64,000 bases of DNA from Dinghuibacter silviterrae (GTDB lineage: Bacteria > Bacteroidota > Bacteroidia > Chitinophagales > Chitinophagaceae): NCBI RefSeq assembly GCF_004366355.1, contig NZ_SODV01000001.1, positions 744,001-808,000 of the forward strand, given 5' to 3'. This document shows, piece after piece, positions 60,161-64,000 of the stretch. Within the stretch, counting starts at the first letter, position 1; the number at the start of each line of letters is the position of its first letter. The notes under the pieces were generated by a model. That model did not search any database. It worked only from the letters and a program-made list of their open reading frames with translations, and was not told the DNA's origin. The position numbers and the translations under genes were made by a program.

Positions 60161-61543
60161 TTATAGTCCGAATTTTTCCATGCGCCTGTACAAAGCGGCC
60201 CGGGTCAAACCCAGCTCGGACGCAGCCTTGCTGATGTTGCCCTTGTGCTTTTCGAGCGCTGATTTGATGAGCTGTTGTTCCATGCTGGAGAGGTCCATCG
60301 CAGCAGCCGGACCTGTGGCAGCGGGAACTTCCGCCTTGCGGCTGGACAAATGTAGATCGCTTTCCTGGATCTCTTCTCCTTCGGCCATGATGACGGCGCG
60401 TTCGATGACGTGCTGGAGCTCCCGGATATTGCCCGGCCAGGGGTAGCGCAACAGCGCGTCCCGTGCGTCTTTGCGGAGACCCAAGGTCTTGCGGTACTTG
60501 GTGTTGAACTGGCGGAGGAACTGGTCGGCCAGGGCCTGGATGTCTTCCGTTCTTTCCCGGAGGGGCGGCAGGGTGAGCTCCACGGTGTTGATCCGGAAAA
60601 GTAAGTCTTCCCGGAACGTCCCCTCCCGCACCATTTCGTACAGCGGCATATTGGTGGCGCAGATCAGCCGTATGTTGACCTGGCGCATGCGGTTTTCGCC
60701 GACGCGGCTGATGGTCCGGTTTTGAAGGGCGTGGAGGAGCTTGGACTGGAGGTGCAGGGGGAGGTTCCCGATTTCGTCCAGGAAAAGGGTGCCGCCTTCG
60801 GCCAGCTCGAAACGGCCGGGCTTGTCTTCCCTTGCGTCGGTAAAGGCGCCCTTGGCGTGTCCGAAAAGCTCGCTTTCAAAAAGGTTGGCGTGAAGGGCGC
60901 CGAGGTCCACGTGTATAAAAACTTCCCTGGCGCGGACGGAAAGCCGGTGGATTTCCATGGCCGTAACCTGTTTCCCGGTCCCGTTTTCCCCAAGGATCAG
61001 GAAGTTGGCGTCCGTGGGCGCCGCCTTGCGGATGGTGTTCATGACTTCCGACATGGCCACGTTATGCCCGTTGGACAAAGGGGTGGGCGGTCCCAGGAGG
61101 TCGTTTTGAAGGCTTTCCTGGACCTGTTCGGCCTTTTGCAGTTTTTTCGAGGCGGATCGAAGCTTCCAGGCGGCGCTCAGCGTCGCCAATAATTTCTCGT
61201 TGTTCCACGGTTTGAGGATGAAATCCGTGGCCCCTGACTTCAGGCTTTCCACCGCCAGCTCCACGTCCCCGTAAGCCGTCATCAGTACAACGATAAGGGT
61301 GGGATCGGTCTCCTGGAGAAACTTCAACCAGTAAAGACCTTCCTTGCCGTCGTTGGTCCCCTTGCGGTAGTTCATGTCCAGCATGATGATGTCGGTCTCG
61401 CCCTGAGAGATGATCCCGTGCAGCTCTTTGGGGTCCTGGCAGATGCTGACCTGCTGAAAGTGCTGTTTCAGGAAAATACGGGCGGACACGAGGATGTCAA
61501 GGTCGTCGTCCACGATCAGGATGCCGGCGGGGAGCTTTTTCAT
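60161..61543 (-). CDS. Sigma-54-dependent response regulator (NtrC family)
   Basis: A 460-residue regulator: receiver domain 1-120 with phosphoacceptor Asp56, Lys in ILKPWNN and acidic pocket VDDD; AAA+ domain about 160-390 with Walker A GENGTGK and Walker [11 protein letters not shown]; a Fis-type helix-turn-helix at the C-terminus ([20 protein letters not shown]). The sigma-54 contact loop reads GAFTDA (232-237) rather than GAFTGA. No histidine kinase is adjacent in the window. The ATG at 61543 is used; a TTG eight codons earlier is unlikely. Divergent from the ABC genes, which are plausible targets. Confidence 0.9.
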   Translation of the reverse strand: MKKLPAGILIVDDDLDILVSARIFLKQHFQQVSICQDPKELHGIISQGETDIIMLDMNYRKGTNDGKEGLYWLKFLQETDPTLIVVLMTAYGDVELAVESLKSGATDFILKPWNNEKLLATLSAAWKLRSASKKLQKAEQVQESLQNDLLGPPTPLSNGHNVAMSEVMNTIRKAAPTDANFLILGENGTGKQVTAMEIHRLSVRAREVFIHVDLGALHANLFESELFGHAKGAFTDAREDKPGRFELAEGGTLFLDEIGNLPLHLQSKLLHALQNRTISRVGENRMRQVNIRLICATNMPLYEMVREGTFREDLLFRINTVELTLPPLRERTEDIQALADQFLRQFNTKYRKTLGLRKDARDALLRYPWPGNIRELQHVIERAVIMAEGEEIQESDLHLSSRKAEVPAATGPAAAMDLSSMEQQLIKSALEKHKGNISKAASELGLTRAALYRRMEKFGL

Positions 61544-61680
61544 AAGTAAATGTCCGATTTTGAACAAAAAAACTGTCCGGTAATGAACAATTTATTTTCC
61601 CCATCCAAAAACATACGTTGACTATCAGGCAAATACGGCCGATAAAAATTTGAGGCATGTCCTCTGGAGTAACAACATTC

Positions 61681-62355
61681 ATGATCTCCATCCAGCAACT
61701 GACCAAGATCTACCGCACCGAAGAAGTAGAAACCACGGCCCTGCAAGGCGTATCGTTTTCCGTCGCCCCCGGGGAGTTTGTAAGCATCATGGGCCCCTCG
61801 GGTTGTGGCAAAAGTACCCTGCTGAACGTCCTGGGTCTCCTCGACCAGCCCGAAGAAGGCAGCTATGTGTTTAACGGGACGGAACTCCTTGGTCTTGGGG
61901 AAAGGGAACGGTCAAGGTTCCGCAAACACAACATCGGGTTTGTCTTCCAAAGCTTCAACCTCATCGATGAGTTGACGGTGTATGAAAATGTCGAACTGCC
62001 GCTGATTTACGCCGGTGTAGCCGCCCCGGAACGGAAGACCAGGGTCGCCGCCATGTTGCAGCGGATGAACCTTTCCCATCGCAGCGGCCATTTTCCCCAG
62101 CAGCTGTCCGGCGGCCAGCAGCAACGTGTAGCGGTGGGCCGGGCCCTGATCAACAGGCCTAACCTCATCTTAGCGGACGAACCCACGGGTAACCTGGACA
62201 GCTCCAACGGCAATGAGGTGATGGACATCCTGTGCGAGCTCAACGAGGGCGGGACGACGATCGTCATGGTGACCCACTCTTCCCATGATGCCAGTTTTTC
62301 CAAAAGGATCGTTTATATGAAGGATGGACAGATTGTTACCGAAAAACTCAGCTAA
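61681..62355 (+). CDS. ABC transporter ATP-binding protein (LolD/MacB type)
   Basis: A 224-residue ATPase. Walker A is GPSGCGKS, the signature is LSGGQQQRVAVGRAL, Walker B is LILADEPTGNLDS and the switch His is in VMVTHS. This is the MacB/LolD group, which drives FtsX-fold permeases. The start at 61681 (MISIQQLTKIYRTEEVETTAL) fits the family; an ATG eight codons earlier is possible. It overlaps nothing and is followed five bases later by its permease. Confidence 0.92.
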   Translation: MISIQQLTKIYRTEEVETTALQGVSFSVAPGEFVSIMGPSGCGKSTLLNVLGLLDQPEEGSYVFNGTELLGLGERERSRFRKHNIGFVFQSFNLIDELTVYENVELPLIYAGVAAPERKTRVAAMLQRMNLSHRSGHFPQQLSGGQQQRVAVGRALINRPNLILADEPTGNLDSSNGNEVMDILCELNEGGTTIVMVTHSSHDASFSKRIVYMKDGQIVTEKLS

Positions 62356-62360
62356 ACCGC

Positions 62361-64000
62361 ATGTTCCAGACAAACCTCCGCATCGCGCTCCGCAACCTTT
62401 GGAAGTACAAGGGCTTTTCCCTGGTGAACGTCCTGGGGCTTTCGATCAGCCTGGCGGGTTGTATCCTGATCCTGTTGTACGTGTTCCATGAGCACAGCTA
62501 TGATCGCTGGAACAAAAATGCCGGCCGTGTTTTCCGGGTGGCCAAGACCACGTCCGACAACCCCGGCAGGGTGGGTGCGTCAACCCCGGGCGAAATCGCC
62601 CCCCTCCTCAAAGACCGGATCCCGGAAATCGCCGCATATACGCGGTTCTATGTGTTCGATATTGGACGGAAACTCGCGGTGAACCGGGACAAGAACATCT
62701 ACATCGATCACGTCCAGGGCGTGGACTCGACCTTTTTCCAGGTGTTCCCCTACACTTTTGTGGAAGGCGATCCGGCGCACGCACTGGACGGACCATACAA
62801 CCTGGTGATCAGCGACGTCGTGGCCAGGAGGCTGTTCGGGCACGGGCCGGCCCTGGGTAAAACCATCCGCTGGCAGGAGCGGGTATCCCTGACCGTAACC
62901 GGGGTGTTCAAAACACCGGATGCACCCACCCACTTTGAAGCCGATGCCTTTCACAAGATCAACAGCACCGGGGACGGCTGGTGGAACTCGAACTTCTATA
63001 CTTACATCCTGGCGGGAGAAGGAACAGACGGCAAAGCCCTGGAAACAAAGATCAACCAGGCCCTCGACCGCATGCCCCTCAACCAGGATACCTCCACCGG
63101 GGCAGTCAAAACACACATACAATTGGTCCCGGTCAGGGATATGTATTTCCGGAGCGACATCAGCAACGACTTTACGCTCCACGGGAACGCCAGGATCCTC
63201 CAGGTGCTCCTGGGGGTGGCTCTTTTGCTCCTGGTCATCGCCTGTATCAACTTCACCAATTTCAACATTACCCAAAGCGTCCGCCGTTCCAGGGAAACCG
63301 GCGTCCGGAAGGTCATGGGCGCCCACCGGTTGAGCCTGGCATTGTACTACCTGCTGGAGACCAGCGTCCAGGTGGTCATCAGCCTGCTCCTGAGCCTGGT
63401 CCTGGCGGAGCTGTTTCTCCCCGGCCTGGGCAGACTCCTAAACGCCGACCTCGGGCTTTTCATGGGCGGCGCCTGGAAAGAGCTTGCCGGTATTGCCTGC
63501 ATCGGCGTGCTGGTCATCGGCGCCAGCGGCGGGTATGTCGCCTATTATATCAGCGGGTTGGACCCCGTGCGTGTCCTCAAGGGCGAATACCAGGGAAAGG
63601 GCCGGGGTGCCCTGCTCCGGAAAGTATTGCTGGTCGTCCAGTTTGCGTTTGCGGCCCTGGCCGTGGGGGCCCTCCTGGTGATCCATACCCAGGAAAAATA
63701 TATGGAAAGCCTGGACCCGGGTTTTCACAAGGACCAGGTCATGGTCGTGAATTTTCACCGGGGCGGGCAAAGGGAACACTGGGACGCTACCCGGCAGCGG
63801 TTGCTGTCGCTCCCCGGGGTACGCATGGTCAGCAAGGTCAATTACCTACCGGGTGACGTAGGCATGCAGGTCATCGGCCGGGAATACAACGGGGAGCCCG
63901 TCAAAAACCTGGACGTGATCACGGTGGGGTATGACTATTTCGAAGTCATGGGCATCCGGCTGGACAAAGGACGCTTTTTCAACAGCGCATACGGGCTGGA
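62361..64000 (+). CDS. FtsX-family ABC permease (MacB-like), C-terminus outside the window
   Basis: An open frame from ATG 62361 runs to the window end (546 codons). It opens MFQTNLRIALRNLWKYKG, then a first membrane helix (about 20-42), a periplasmic MacB-type domain (about 45-270), and three membrane helices at about 280-420 containing the FtsX signature SRETGVRKVMGA. A second half begins at about 425 (LRKVLLVVQFAFAALAVGALLV) and leads into a second periplasmic domain. Bacteroidota members of this type are about 800 residues, so some 250 are missing. Substrate unknown; stress-linked export is typical. Confidence 0.9.
   Translation, partial: MFQTNLRIALRNLWKYKGFSLVNVLGLSISLAGCILILLYVFHEHSYDRWNKNAGRVFRVAKTTSDNPGRVGASTPGEIAPLLKDRIPEIAAYTRFYVFDIGRKLAVNRDKNIYIDHVQGVDSTFFQVFPYTFVEGDPAHALDGPYNLVISDVVARRLFGHGPALGKTIRWQERVSLTVTGVFKTPDAPTHFEADAFHKINSTGDGWWNSNFYTYILAGEGTDGKALETKINQALDRMPLNQDTSTGAVKTHIQLVPVRDMYFRSDISNDFTLHGNARILQVLLGVALLLLVIACINFTNFNITQSVRRSRETGVRKVMGAHRLSLALYYLLETSVQVVISLLLSLVLAELFLPGLGRLLNADLGLFMGGAWKELAGIACIGVLVIGASGGYVAYYISGLDPVRVLKGEYQGKGRGALLRKVLLVVQFAFAALAVGALLVIHTQEKYMESLDPGFHKDQVMVVNFHRGGQREHWDATRQRLLSLPGVRMVSKVNYLPGDVGMQVIGREYNGEPVKNLDVITVGYDYFEVMGIRLDKGRFFNSAYGL

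Overview
The window looks like chromosomal DNA from a fairly GC-rich member of the Bacteroidota, most likely the family Chitinophagaceae. The evidence is: TAnnTTTG-type promoter boxes, the near absence of purine-rich ribosome binding sites, the Bacteroidota form of arginine synthesis (an HCLPVRRN-type acylornithine carbamoyltransferase), the futalosine menaquinone enzyme MqnC, a Rho factor with a long charged N-terminal insertion, DUF2480 and IPExxxVDY-type proteins, and a KdnB-type Kdo oxidase. No rRNA, tRNA, CRISPR array, insertion sequence or prophage was seen. The species was not identified.

Layout. 1-6.2 kb: a truncated aspartic protease, mqnC with a DUF2071 gene, a GH1 glucosidase, a small secreted protein, and an ECF sigma/anti-sigma pair. 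6.2-14.7 kb: a compact eight-gene arginine operon on the minus strand (GNAT-argG-argC-argD-argF'-argB-argE-argH) behind a structured leader. 15.0-25.4 kb: a large SNF2 helicase with two SWIM-like zinc motifs, a gcvT-SRPBCC-comB cluster, a PadR/PspC envelope-stress pair and a small secreted protein. 25.4-37.7 kb: dgt, then a minus-strand run from dnaN through a fatty acid hydroxylase, kdsB, a ROK kinase and kdnB (Kdo and probably 8-amino-Kdo metabolism), two aminotransferases and the periplasmic folding factor PpiD. 37.7-38.3 kb: a gene-free, partly AT-rich stretch with a cluster of DnaA boxes. 38.3-64 kb: nadA, feoB, a degenerate M28 protein, a pterin dehydratase, an S9 peptidase, rho, asnS, a chromate transporter, nadD-feoA, ybeY, mnmG, recQ, a sigma-54 activator and an ABC exporter truncated at the window end.

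The chromosome origin may lie in this window. Left of about 38 kb, 28 of 35 genes are on the minus strand; to the right, 14 of 22 are on the plus strand. That is the pattern expected around a bidirectional origin, and it coincides with the DnaA-box cluster, with dnaN 5 kb to the left and mnmG (gidA) 16 kb to the right. Two inverted copies of a 32-bp motif, each made of two parS-like 16-mers, bracket a small gene just upstream of mnmG.

The most unusual structure is a dispersed family of three roughly 100-bp perfect palindromes (15.0, 24.4 and 45.9 kb). Each lies at a gene 3' end. The arms differ between copies but stay perfectly self-complementary, and flanking sequence is conserved. Several otherwise conserved enzymes also carry Ala/Gly/Pro-rich in-frame insertions.
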